DNA from: Cristatella mucedo
Taxonomy: Eukaryota > Bryozoa > Phylactolaemata > Cristatellidae
Length of the DNA: 64,000 nucleotides
Assembly (NCBI GenBank): GCA_009760855.2
Contig: WPIO01000106.1
Location: 341,001 to 405,000 of the forward strand
Direction of reading: 5' to 3'
This document shows positions 1 through 10,987 of this stretch, in pieces (positions within the stretch are counted from its first letter, which is position 1; every line of letters begins with the position of its first letter). Below the pieces are notes generated by a model. It ran no database searches. It saw nothing but the letters and a program-made list of their open reading frames with translations, and was not told the origin of the DNA. Both the position numbers and the translations under genes were made by a program.

Positions 1-194
1 AGGGCTCTGCTGACGTCACGCCCCACTACTCGTGGGAGCCTGTGGAGCACTGCACGCGGCGTTGAGGCGATAGGGTAAGTTAGAAGAAGACGAAGGGTAA
101 CTCACGTAGGTGTCATGAAATGTGCAAGAGCGTGTAAATGTAGGGGCTCTTCGCGAAAAAGAAGAGCCTTTATCTCTCACTTTCACTTTTCTAG

Positions 195-3100
195 AAACAG
201 AATCCATCTAAGGACCATGTCTGCAGCCAATGTCGAAGAAAAATACTGTGGGCTGAAGGTCCCGCAAAAGACAGAGAAGAGGTCGACGACAACGAGGATG
301 GAATACCGGATTATCTAGAAGGCGATCAAGACAACGACGGCCTGCCAGACTACCTAGACTCGGACGACGATGGGGACGGAATACCTGATGAAGTAATTTT
401 GCAAATGTCCACGCCCCGAACTACAGAAAGAAAGTCGCAGGTTGAAAGCGACTACTCGCCACCAAAGCGAAAACGCGCAACCATGGCCACTGGTGAAAGA
501 GAGCACCTGCAAGCTCCGTTATCTTACAATGCAGCAGAAGAGGGTAAAATTAAAATTCAGGACGAGCGAGAAAGCAAAAAGCCGCGCATTACTACTTCCG
601 TTTATGCAACTAAAAGAAACGATGGTAAGTCCACCTCCGACTGTACAAATGGTAATCACGAAAAGATCACAGCTGGTGGTTTGTCAGTTACCGACGCGGA
701 TAAAAAGACTTGCCACAGACTCCAAAAAGTACAGGCCACATGCTTTCCTGAAAATGGCGGCGACTGGGTAAATGACGGTCGTGATCAAGACTCAGACAGC
801 AACGGCATTTCGAACTACCTGGGCGAAGATTATCATAACGACAGAATTCCTGCTATCAATGACGCCCGTGAGGATGGCTGCCGCAGAAAAGACGATCGCA
901 AGAAAGACACCGATGGAGACGGCATTCCGGACTACCTCGACGAAGACGATGATAACGACGGAATTCCCGATGACGAAGATAGTGACGATGATGGCAACGG
1001 TGTCAACGACGATCTTGAAAAAGACATAGATGGCGATGGCATTCCGGATCACCTTGACGAAGACGACGACAACGACGGAATCCCTGATGTCAAGAACAGA
1101 GACGACAATGTCGACGGCATAAATGACGATCGCGAGAAAGACACCGATGGAGACGGCATTCCGGACTACCTCGACCAAGACGATGATAACGACGGAATTT
1201 CCGATGATGAGGATAACGACGACGATGGCAACGGTGTCAACGACGATCTTGAGAAAGATACTGATGGCGACGGCATTCTGGATCATCTTGACGAAGACGA
1301 CGACAACGACGGAATTCCGGATGTCAAAGACGCAGACAATGATGGCGACGGCATAAATGACGATCGCGAGAAAGACACCGATGGAGACGGCATTCCGGAC
1401 TACCTCGACCAAGACGATGATAACGACGGAATTTCCGATGATGAGGATAACGACGACGATGGCAACGGTGTCAACGACGATCTTGAGAAAGATACTGATG
1501 GCGACGGCATTCCGGATCACCTTGACGAAGACGACGACAACGACGGAATTCCTGATGTCAAAGACGCAGACGATGATGGCGACGGCATAAATGACGATCG
1601 CGAGAAAGACACCGATGGAGACGGCATTCCGGACTACCTCGACGAAGACGATGATAACGACGGAATTCCTGATGACGAAGATAGCGACGATGACGGCAAC
1701 GGCATAACTGACGATCTTGAGAAAGACACTGATGGCGACGGCATTCCGGATCACCTTGACGAAGACGATGATAACGACGGAATTCCTGATATTAAAGATG
1801 CAGACGATGATGGTGACGGCATAAATGACGATCGCGAGAAAGACACCGATGGAGACGGCATTCCGGACTACCTCGACGAAGACGATGATAACGACGGAAT
1901 TTCCGATGATGAGGATAACGACGATAACGGCAACGGCATAAATGACGATCTTGAAAAAGACACTGATGGCGACGGCGTTCCGGATCACCTTGACGAAGAC
2001 GACGACAACGACGGAATTCCGGATGTCAAAGACGCAGACGATGATGGCGACGGCATAAATGACGATCGCGAGAAAGACACCGATGGAGACGGCATTCCGG
2101 ACTACCTCGACGAAGACGATGATAACGACGGAATTCCTGATGACGAAGATAGCGACGACGATGGCAACGGTGTCAACGACGATCTTGAGAAAGATACTGA
2201 TGGCGACGGCACTCCGGATCACCTTGATGAAGACGACGATAACGACGGAATTCCGGATGTCAAAGACGCAGACGATGATGGCGAGGGCATAAATGACGAT
2301 CGCGAGAAAGACACCGATGGAGACGGCATTCCGGACTACCTCGACGAAGACGATGATAATGACGGAATTCCTGATGACGAAGATAGCGACGACGATGGCA
2401 ACGGTGTCAACGACGATCTTGAAAAAGACATAGATGGCGATGGCATTCCGGATCACCTTGACAAAGACGACGACAACGATGGAATCCCTGATGTCAAGAA
2501 TAGAGACGACAATGTCAACGGCATAAATGACGATCGCGAGAAAGACACCGATGGAGACGGCATTCCGGACGACCTCGACGAAGACGATGATAACGACGGA
2601 ATTCCCGATGATGAGGATAGCGACGATGACGGCAACGGCATAATTGACGATCTTGAGAAAGACACAGATGGTGACGGCATTCCGGACCACCTTGATGAAG
2701 ACGATGATAACGACGGAATTCCTGATATTAACGATGCAGACGATGATGGTGACGGCATAAATGACGATCGCGAGAAAGACACCGATGGAGACGGCATTCC
2801 GGACTACCTCGACGAAGACGATGATAACGACGGAATTTCCGATGATGAGGATAGCGACGATAACGGCAACGGCATAAATGACGACCTTGAAAAAGACACT
2901 GATGGTGACGGCATTCCGGATCACCTTGACGAAGACGATGACAACGACGGAATTCCTGATGACAAGGACGCAGATGATGATGGCGACGGCATAAAAGACG
3001 ATCGCGAGAAAGACACCGATGGAGACGGCATTCCGGACTACCTCGACGAAGACGATGATAACGACGGAATTCCTGATGACGAAGATAGCGACGACGATGG

Positions 3101-6100
3101 CAACGGTGTCAACGACGATCTTGAGAAAGATACTGATGGCGACGGCACTCCGGATCACCTTGATGAAGACGACGATAACGACGGAATTCCGGATGTCAAA
3201 GACGCAGACGATGATGGCGACGGCATAAATGACGATCGCGAGAAAGACACCGATGGAGACGGCATTCCGGACTACCTCGACGAAGACGATGATAATGACG
3301 GAATTCCTGATGACGAAGATAGCGACGACGATGGCAACGGTGTCAACGACGATCTTGAAAAAGACATAGATGGCGATGGCATTCCGGATCACCTTGACGA
3401 AGACGACGACAACGACGGAATCCCTGATGTCAAGAACAGAGACGACAATGTCGACGGCATAAATGACGATCGCGAGAAAGACACCGATGGAGACGGCATT
3501 CCGGACTACCTCGACGAAGACGATGATAACGACGGAATTCCCGATGATGAGGATAGCGACGATGACGGCAACGGCATAAATGACGACCTTGAAAAAGACA
3601 CTGATGGTGACGGCATTCCGGATCACCTTGACGAAGACGATGACAACGACGGAATTCCTGATGACAAGCACGCAGATGATGATGGCGACGGCATAAATGA
3701 CGATCGCGAGAAAGACACCGATGGAGACGGCATTCCGGACTACCTCGACGAAGACGATGATAACGACGGAATTCCCGATGACGAAGATAGCGACGACGAT
3801 GGCAACGGTGTCAACGACGATCTTGAGAAAGATACTGATGGCGACGGCACTCCGGATCACCTTGACGAAGACGACGACAACGACGGAATCCCTGATGTCA
3901 AGAACAGAGACGACAATGTCGACGGCATAAATGACGATCGCGAGAAAGACACCGATGGAGACGGCATTCACCTCGACGAAGACGATGATAACGACGGAAT
4001 TCACGATGATGAGGATAGCGACGACGGCAACGGCATACCTTGACGATCTTGAGAAGACGATGGTAACGATTCCGGAATTCCTGATGAAGACGAAGATAAC
4101 GCAGACGATGATGGCGACGGCATAAATGACGATCGCGAGAAAGACACCGATGGAGACGGCATTCCGGACTACCTCGACGAAGACGATGATAACGACGGAA
4201 TTTCCGATGATGAGGATAACGACGATAACGGCAACGGCATAAATGACGACCTTGAAAAAGACACTGATGGTGACGGCATTCCGGATCACCTTGACGAAAC
4301 GACAATCTTGAGAAAGATACTGATGGCGACGGCATTCTGGATCATCTTGACGAAGACGACGACAACGACGGAATTCCGGATGTCAAAGACGCAGACAATG
4401 ATGGCGACGGCATAAATGACGATCGCGAGAAAGACACCGATGGAGACGGCATTCCGGACCACCTCGACGAAGACGATGATAACGACGGAATTCCCGATGA
4501 CGAAGATAGCGACGACGATGGCAACGGTGTCAACGACGATCTTGAGAAAGATACTGATGGCGACGGCATTCCGGATCATCTTGACAAAGACGATGATAAC
4601 GACGGAATGCCTGATATCAATGACGCCGATGACGACGGTGACGGCATAACTGATGATCGCGAGAAAGACACCGATGGAGACGGCATTCCGGACTACCTCG
4701 ACGAAGACGATGATAACGACGGAATTTTTGATGACGAAGATAGCGACGACAATAACAACGGCATAAATGACGATCTTGAAAAAGACACTGATGGCGACGG
4801 CATTCCGGATCACCTTGACGAAGACGACGATAACGACGGAATTCCTGATGACAAGGACGCAGATAATGATGGCGACGGCATAAATGACGATCGCGAGAAA
4901 GACACCGATGGAGACGGCATTCCGGACTACCTCGACGAAGACGATGATAACGACGGAAATTCCGGTGATAAGGATAACGACGATAACGGCAACGGCATAA
5001 ATGACGATCTTGAAAAAGACACTGATGGTGACGGCATTCCGGATCACCTTGACGAAGACGATGACAACGACGGAATCAACGATGATCTTGAAAAAGACAC
5101 TGATGGCGATGGCATTCCGGATCACCTTGACGAAGACGACGACAACGACGGAATCCCTGATGTCAAGAACAGAGACGACAATGTCGACGGCATAAATGAC
5201 GATCGCGAGAAAGACACCGATGGAGACGGCATTCCGGACTACCTCGACGAAGACGACGATAACGACGGAATTCGTGATGACGAAGATAGCGACGACGATG
5301 GCAACGGTGTCAACGACGATCTTGAGAAAGATACTGATGGCGACGGCATTCCGGATCACCTTGACGAAGACGATGATAACGACGGAATTCCTGATATTAA
5401 AGATGCAGACGATGATGGTGACGGCGTGAATGACGATCGCCAGAAAGACACCGATGGAGATGGCATTCCGGACTACCTCGACGAAGACGATGATAACGAC
5501 GGAATTCCCGATGACGAAGATAGCGACGACGATGGCGATGGTGTCAACGACAATCTTGAGAAAGATACTGATGGCGACGGCACTCCGGATCACCTTGATG
5601 AAGACGACGATAACGACGGAATTCCGGATGTCAAAGACGCAGACGATGATGGCGACGGCATAAATGACGATCGCGAGAAAGACACTGATAGTGACGGCAT
5701 TCCGGACTACCTCGACGAAGACGATGATAACGACGGAATTCCCGATGATGAGGATAGCGACGATAACGGCAACGGCATAAATGACGATCTTGAAAAAGAC
5801 ACAGATGGTGACGGCATTCCGGATCACCTTGACGAAGACGACGATAACAACGGAATTCCTGACGTCAAGGATGCAGACGATCATGGCGACGGCATAAATG
5901 ACGATCGCGAGAAAGACACCGATGGAGACGGCATTCCGGACTACCTCGACGAAGACGACGATAACGACGGAATTCCCGATGATGAGGATAGCGACGATAA
6001 CGGCAACGGCATAAATGACGATCTTGAGAAAGACACAGATGGCGACGGCACTCCGGATCGACTTGACGAAGACGACGATAACGACGGAATTCTGGATATC

Positions 6101-6944
6101 AAAGACGCAGACGATGATGGCGACGGCATAAATGACGATCGCGAGAAAGACACCGATGGAGACGGCATTCTGGACTACCTCGACCAAGACGATGATAACG
6201 ACGGAATACCCGATGATGAGGATAGCGACAATGACGGCAACGGCATAATTGACGATCTTGAGAAAGACACAGATGGCGACGGCATTCCGGATCACCTTGA
6301 CGAAGACGACGATAACGACGGAATTCCGGATGCCGAAGATAACGATGACGATGGCAACGGTGTCAACGACGATCTTGAGAAAGACACAGATGGCGACGGC
6401 ATTCCGGATCACCTTGACGAAGACGACGATAACGACGGAATTCCGGATGCCGAAGATAACGATGAAGATGGCAACGGTGTCAACGACGATCTTGAGAAAG
6501 ATAAAGATGGCGACGGCATTCCGAACTACCTCGATGAAGACGATGATAACGACAGAATTCGCGATGACGAAGACAGTGACGATGATGGGAACGTTGTTAA
6601 CGATGATCTCTTGAAAGACACAGTTATCGATGGCATTCCAAATCAATTCGACGAAGACGACGATAAAGACGGAATTCCTGATGACGAAGAGAGCGACGAT
6701 GATGGCAACGGCATACATTTTGATCTTAAGAAAGATACAGTAGGCGACACCATTCCGAACCATGTTGTTGAAGACGATGATAACGATGGAATTTCTAATT
6801 CCATCGAAGCAGACGACGACAGGGATGGCATAAATCACGACCGTGAGAAAGATATAGATGGAGACGGCATTCCTGACTACGTCGAAGAAGACGGCCGGTC
6901 CGTGGCTAGTGAAAAATTGAAGAGTGATTTCACGCTGCCATTAG
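195..6944 (+). CDS. Giant exon of a TSP3-like / DxDGDGIPD calcium-binding repeat protein
   Basis: Open reading frame from a pyrimidine-rich acceptor (cttttctag, ending 194) to a consensus donor (AG|gtgagt after 6944). The first in-frame ATG is at 405, but calcium-binding motifs already lie upstream (about 297-390), so translation probably starts in an exon left of 195. The only upstream exon I tried (1-74, donor gtaagt at 75) does not match in phase. After a basic stretch with an NLS-like PPKRKR near 462, almost the whole product is alternating DTDGDGIPDYLDEDDDNDGI and LEKDTDGDGIPDHLDEDDD units. By family knowledge such DxDGDG loops bind calcium. The reading frame breaks at about 4041 (stop) and again at about 4297, after which it stays open to the donor. 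No transmembrane segment is visible in the exon. Whether the product is secreted or intracellular cannot be judged without exon 1. The identity of the repeat is secure; a function is not. Confidence 0.8.
899..6890 (+). repeat. Coding tandem array, 234-bp unit (78 residues), about 22-25 units
   Basis: Each unit encodes two halves, one ending REK and one ending LEK, each with two or more DxDxDG loops. Successive unit starts fall at 1123, 1357, 1591 and so on, exactly 234 bp apart. Variants (VKNRDDNV, DGDGTPD, NGITDD, DDKDAD) mark individual units and recur in the same order. For example, the TPD unit followed by the VKNRDDNV unit near 2200-2500 recurs about 936 bp (four units) later near 3140-3440, so blocks of units have also been duplicated. 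The last units (about 6540-6890) are degenerate and end the array. Confidence 0.9.
4035..4300 (+). other. Frame breaks inside the calcium-binding array
   Basis: Frame 0 stops at 4041-4043 directly after an aberrant GGCATACCT. A short stretch (about 4044-4100) has several small indels against the unit consensus. Frame 0 then resumes for about 200 bp, until near 4297 half a unit is missing and the frame shifts to the one used up to 6944. Both sides are otherwise intact units. This is what a mis-joined or error-containing assembly of a tandem array looks like; a genuine inactivating lesion is the alternative. Confidence 0.7.
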
Positions 6945-7002
6945 GTGAGTGGTTACGGGCGTGACGTTTTCTTCGGACTTGTTCGCGTGGTTCTATCTAA
7001 AG

Positions 7003-7188
7003 CAGCGGTTCTCAACGTGTTGATGGCGACCCCTTAGGGTGTCGAACGACCCCTTCAGAGGGGTCGCCTAAGACTATCGGAAAGAATGCATTGGTTTATT
7101 TTCCACACAATAATTTTATGGTTGGGGTTGCCTCAACATGTAGAACACTCCTACAGGGTCGCGGTGTCAGGAAGGCTTAGAACCACCG
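7003..7188 (+). mobile_element. SPIN-like (Space Invaders / OposCharlie) non-autonomous hAT transposon
   Basis: The element begins CAGCGGTTCTCAAC and ends with the near-inverse CTTAGAACCACCG. Inside are blocks I recognise from the SPIN hAT family: GACCCCTT followed by TCGAACGACCCC, GGGGTCGCCTAAGACTATCGG, AATAATTTTATGGTTGGGGT and GGGTCGCGGTGTCAGGAAGG. It is flanked by an imperfect 8-bp target duplication, atctaaag (6995-7002) and acctaaat (7189-7196), with six of eight bases identical and the CTAAA core typical of hAT insertions. At 186 bp with no ORF it is a MITE. It lies in the intron just after the donor at 6944. Confidence 0.85.
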
Positions 7189-7196
7189 ACCTAAAT

Positions 7197-8456
7197 TTTC
7201 TTCGGGGTTTAATTGGTCACACAGCGATGTGGCTCTGATGGCTTGAGTACCACGATTACTGGTTGAGGTAACCTATCCACATGTTAAGAACATAGCTCAA
7301 TTTCCTGTTTGATTCGCGGCTTCTATTTTCTGTGGCTATCATTTTAAGTTGCGTGGGTTTTTTTTATTATTGCTCGCACCTTTAGACTAAAATTCACGAG
7401 CCACCGCCGAAGGGCTCGAAGCTTCCTCCGGCTACGCGACTCGCTAGGTGTCTATAATTGCGTAGATGAGATGCGCTTCCTTCACAGTTGCAGTTACAAG
7501 CTGGCATCTTACAATGCTGACTCGGTGAACGAACGCTGCGCACAAGCGCCGGGGCCATCGTTTTTCGCGAAGCGACATTATGGCGCGTCGAAGCAGCAGC
7601 GTTGTCCCCGCCGCCGATCCGACCGAGAGCTTCGCTCAGGATCTAGTTCTTAGCTTTTGAGGGCCAAGAGTTGAGCCCTGGCCGCCTGCTGAACGCCTCC
7701 AATGAACGCCTAGGCTGCAGCTAAAGCATGGTCGTTGTGCGACAGCCGCCCTCTGCACAAGAGTCTCAGCAGGGAACTTCTAGCGAAGCGGATACTCGAC
7801 GTACCGCGGGCGGGCGCATGCGTCCTCTTCAAGCAACAGCGAAAGCTGTCGAGTGGGCACCACCGATCTGGCTGCTCGTCCGGGGCCACTCTTTTTTACT
7901 TTATGACACGTCCCTAGGCACGTCGACACTGATCTTCCGACCCTCGCTGCATTTCGCCTGACCATCTGCCGCACGGGCCTAGCCACGCTTTCGGTACGGG
8001 GGGGGGGCCAAAATCCGACCTTCACGGGCGCGGTGTACGGCCATGGACCTCTTCGAAATCTGCTCGATAAAGATCTTTAGCCTCTCTGGAAATGATTCAT
8101 TTAAAAACTAGCTAAATTTATTTAAAAGCGATTCATTTTCTCTGGCTTTAGCAGTTCAATATATAGCCTGCTCGCTTATGAAAGTTTGCTTTGGAGAACC
8201 TCAAGTCTCTTTCGCTTTAACTGAATTTAGCATCTTTTAAAAGGAAGTGGTAGTCTTTTTTTCTCTTTTAGTCTTTTTTTTTTAACTGAATTTAGCATTT
8301 ATCTTTTCCGGAAGCATACTCGGATTTCGAGCACAGACGAAACGCCGATAAGACACGCTTTTCGGTCCCTCTGAAAATCTCGGTAAATTTTGGGAACATT
8401 TAAATCTATCTGTGCACCGAGAGACCGCCGCCCGGAGGCCTCCTTTTTCTCAAAAC
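7197..8456. other. Non-coding stretch, probably intron
   Basis: No convincing coding, RNA or transposon signal was seen. AT-rich segments (8090-8300) contain two similar blocks around the words ctgaatttagca and cttttt, at about 8220-8250 and 8280-8310, suggesting a small local duplication. Confidence 0.4.
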
Positions 8457-8458
8457 GC

Positions 8459-8525
8459 GGTTAAAAGAGACACGGTTAAAAGAGACACGGTTAAAAGAGA
8501 CACGGTTAAGAGACACGGTTAAAGG
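8459..8525 (+). repeat. 15-bp tandem repeat, about 4.5 copies
   Basis: The unit ttaaaagagacacgg is repeated head to tail; the fourth copy is two bases shorter. Confidence 0.85.
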
Positions 8526-9397
8526 TTCCGCCCACACGCCGGCGGCTGCGCCCCGAAAGCTACGTGACCAGCGTACGCGACAGGTGTGGTACCCAACCGC
8601 AAAAATAAAAAAACCACGAGTACATACTCGCAGCTCTCCGAAGAAAAGCGGCGGCGGCGTGGCCAGCCAACCAGGAGGAGCCCCGCTTCGGCTCCCGTCG
8701 CCAGGTGCGTGCTATAAAATATTCCACACTCGAGCTCTGCGCGACCCACTCCACGAAAGAAGTCACGCCATTTCCCGTCATTCAAGGAGAACCTGAAGCC
8801 CAGAGCAGCACAAGGCGAGCCGTTCCGGAAGTGTCTTCGGAAGCTACTCGTCTGAAACCGAGCGCTCTCTCTCTCTCTCTCTCGCAATTTGCGGCGGCGC
8901 CCCACTCGACTGGCCTCTCTGCATACGCGTCCAAGAAGAGGAGTCGCCTCCGCCTGCCGTGCATTTAAAAACACGAGGGTCCGACCAGCCACCACAGTCG
9001 CTCTTCAAGACTGGCTCGCCCATCCCTGGTAGCCAGCCGGATATCCGGTAGCCAGCATGAGCGGGCTATCTGGCCTCCAGGAGGGCGGCCACGGTGTTTT
9101 TGGGGCTTAAACTGTAATTCTTGGTTTGGGTAACCCCACACCACCCGAGGCACTGAGGTATAATCTAGCGAGAAGGTGACACAGTGACACCTCTTTAAAT
9201 CTCTCTCTCTCTCTCGCCTAACCCCTTTCTTTCCCCCTCTCTACGACCCTTCTCACTAAAGCGCCCCTCTCTTCTCCCCTCACTCTTCTCGTTCTTTCTC
9301 GCTCGCCGGACCATCCCAGAGAACGGGTGACCTCTATAGCAGGTGTCTTTGATAGCAAAGTAAAAAGAAAGGTCAGCTGATCGAACCGGCTCATTTT

Positions 9398-9515
9398 ACA
9401 TAGCAGCAGGAAAGCCTCAATTAATGGCTATGGCCGCCGCTTGCAATGAAGAGTCGCTCGAGACGTAGGACTCGAGCCCGTGACCTGGGTAGCGAAGTGT
9501 GAGGCCCCTGCCCCC
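9398..9515 (-). mobile_element. Decayed tRNA-derived SINE (SINE-A)
   Basis: Read on the minus strand it matches the better copies at 23355-23505 and 36500-36660: a tRNA-like head with the B-box remnant gggctcgagtcc, followed by a segment resembling cgccactgcaagcggtggtgatagcc. Strongly diverged. Confidence 0.5.
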
Positions 9516-9883
9516 CCCCCGACTAAGAGCAGATCGCTCTTGCCCGACCAAATCAAAGATCGTCACTAGCGGAGCGGTGGCAGAGCGAGCTGGGTGCTGG
9601 CGGAGCGAGCAAACGAGCAAAGTGATGGCGGAGCGCTCGCCCGGTCCCGAAGGCGAGAGTCTAATTGCCAGTCCACTTCCTCAAGAAAGCGCGAGCGGAA
9701 GGAAGCGCGAGCGGAAAGAAGCCGTCGTTCCAGTCGAGGGCAATCGACTCGGCAGCAGCAGCGCCTGCGGCTGAGTCGCAGCGTTATCGAAGCTCGTCGC
9801 ACTCGCGAGCAGTAGCAGAGCACCGGATATCCAGTTGTCTCCACCAGCCGAGCATTCGCAAGCGCCTCTTTTTTTTCGATGGC

Positions 9884-10585
9884 ATGTCGCCAGAAGCCTA
9901 CGGACGGCCCGACTCCACCGCCGACACTCCGGAGACGCAGGGACGTGGCAGCGCTGCCGCCGCTGGCGAGCGGCGGCGTCCTGCGAGTGCCCGCTCTCAG
10001 CTCCTCCACGCCGAGCCGAGTGCTCGCGAAAGCGCCCCATCGTCTCCCGGCGGCGAAGAGGGCGAGGCGCCGGACGTTCGCGCGAGAGTGGTACGGGCGA
10101 TGTCGGACATGCTATTCGAGAAGGAGCACGCAATGGAAGAGAGCTCGTCGTCGCCGCCACCGCTGTCCGACGTCGACGGCGACGGCATCCCGGATCATCT
10201 CGACGACGACGACACGGACGGACCAGGTCCGGGCCACGACGGCGTCGCTGGCTCCAGCCGCCGGACGCCGTGCGGAGGTCTGCTCACGACCGCTGGCGAC
10301 CCGTCGCTCGGCCGTGTGGACGACGGCGACGGTGGCCGCGGCGTCGAGGCTGCATTGGGGACGGCTATCGAGACGGATCTGACCACGTACGCCGCCACCG
10401 GAGGGCTAGCCCTCCAACCCAAAGTCGCTGGAGCTCAGGAGCCGACGAGCGGTAACGGCGGCGATGGCGTCGACTTCAAGTCAGCAGCCGACCCAAAAGA
10501 CGGGTCGGTCACAGCGAGAATCAAGTCGGCCGCTTCCAGGTGGTTGGACAGTCTTTGGTCTCTGATACTTGAGCAAGAGTCCTGA
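9884..10585 (+). CDS. ORF with a single DxDGDGIPDHLD calcium-binding motif; possible terminal exon of the array gene
   Basis: Open from ATG 9884 (MSPEAYGRP) to a stop at 10585, 233 residues. The N-terminal half is rich in Ala, Ser and Arg. The centre holds MSDMLFEKEHAMEE, then DVDGDGIPDHLDDDDTDG, the same motif as the upstream array. The C-terminus ends SRWLDSLWSLILEQES. The region is GC-rich with good third-position GC. Just inside the ORF, tttttttcgatggcatgtcgccag|AAGCC (acceptor at 9893) is in the right phase (phase 1) to receive the donor at 6944. The exon 9894-10585 would then be the 3' end of the array gene and ATG 9884 intronic. Alternatively this is a separate short paralogue. The shared motif and phase favour one gene; I cannot prove it. 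Confidence 0.6.
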   Translation: MSPEAYGRPDSTADTPETQGRGSAAAAGERRRPASARSQLLHAEPSARESAPSSPGGEEGEAPDVRARVVRAMSDMLFEKEHAMEESSSSPPPLSDVDGDGIPDHLDDDDTDGPGPGHDGVAGSSRRTPCGGLLTTAGDPSLGRVDDGDGGRGVEAALGTAIETDLTTYAATGGLALQPKVAGAQEPTSGNGGDGVDFKSAADPKDGSVTARIKSAASRWLDSLWSLILEQES

Positions 10586-10941
10586 CGATAAACCGCAGAC
10601 CACAGGCGTCTAGCGAAGGTGCTTGGCGGCGGTCGGCCGCAGCGCTTAACCCGAAGTGGCAGCAGCCGTGCCAGCTCGGCGTCGCCGAGGCGGCCCTTCA
10701 GTCCGGTCGAACATGTGCAAGGCGATCCCCCACAGCCAGCGAGTTGAAAACAAGCGGTCTGCTAAGGTCTCCTCGCAGACACGCGAGGAGATCGCGTCTG
10801 GGCTGCTGACGAGCGAGACACGCCCCCACCGACGAGATGGCAAACAGGGAGCTATGCAAGCTTCGAAGCCTTTGCCCTATGCGGCGACGAGAGGTCAGGC
10901 GTCTTACCAGCGCTTACCTCGGCGCTCGAACGGTCGTTCGC

Positions 10942-10942
<1 letters not shown>

Positions 10943-10987
<45 letters not shown>
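10943..10987 (+). repeat. (CAG)n trinucleotide repeat, about 15 units
   Basis: Uninterrupted cag repeat directly after tcgcga. It lies outside any supported coding exon, about 360 bp 3' of the stop at 10585. Confidence 0.95.

Noticed and set aside
1-74. Coding exon 1 of the array gene, ending at donor gtaagt (75)
   Set aside because: It is open in one frame (from position 1), but its phase does not match the array frame at 195, and the matching frame has a stop; possibly untranslated or unrelated.
792-6838. Very long open frames on the minus strand opposite the calcium-binding array (Val/Ile-rich)
   Set aside because: They are the antisense shadow of a low-complexity GAY/GGN repeat that contains no stop in that frame; they have the same 234-bp period and no start or splice support.
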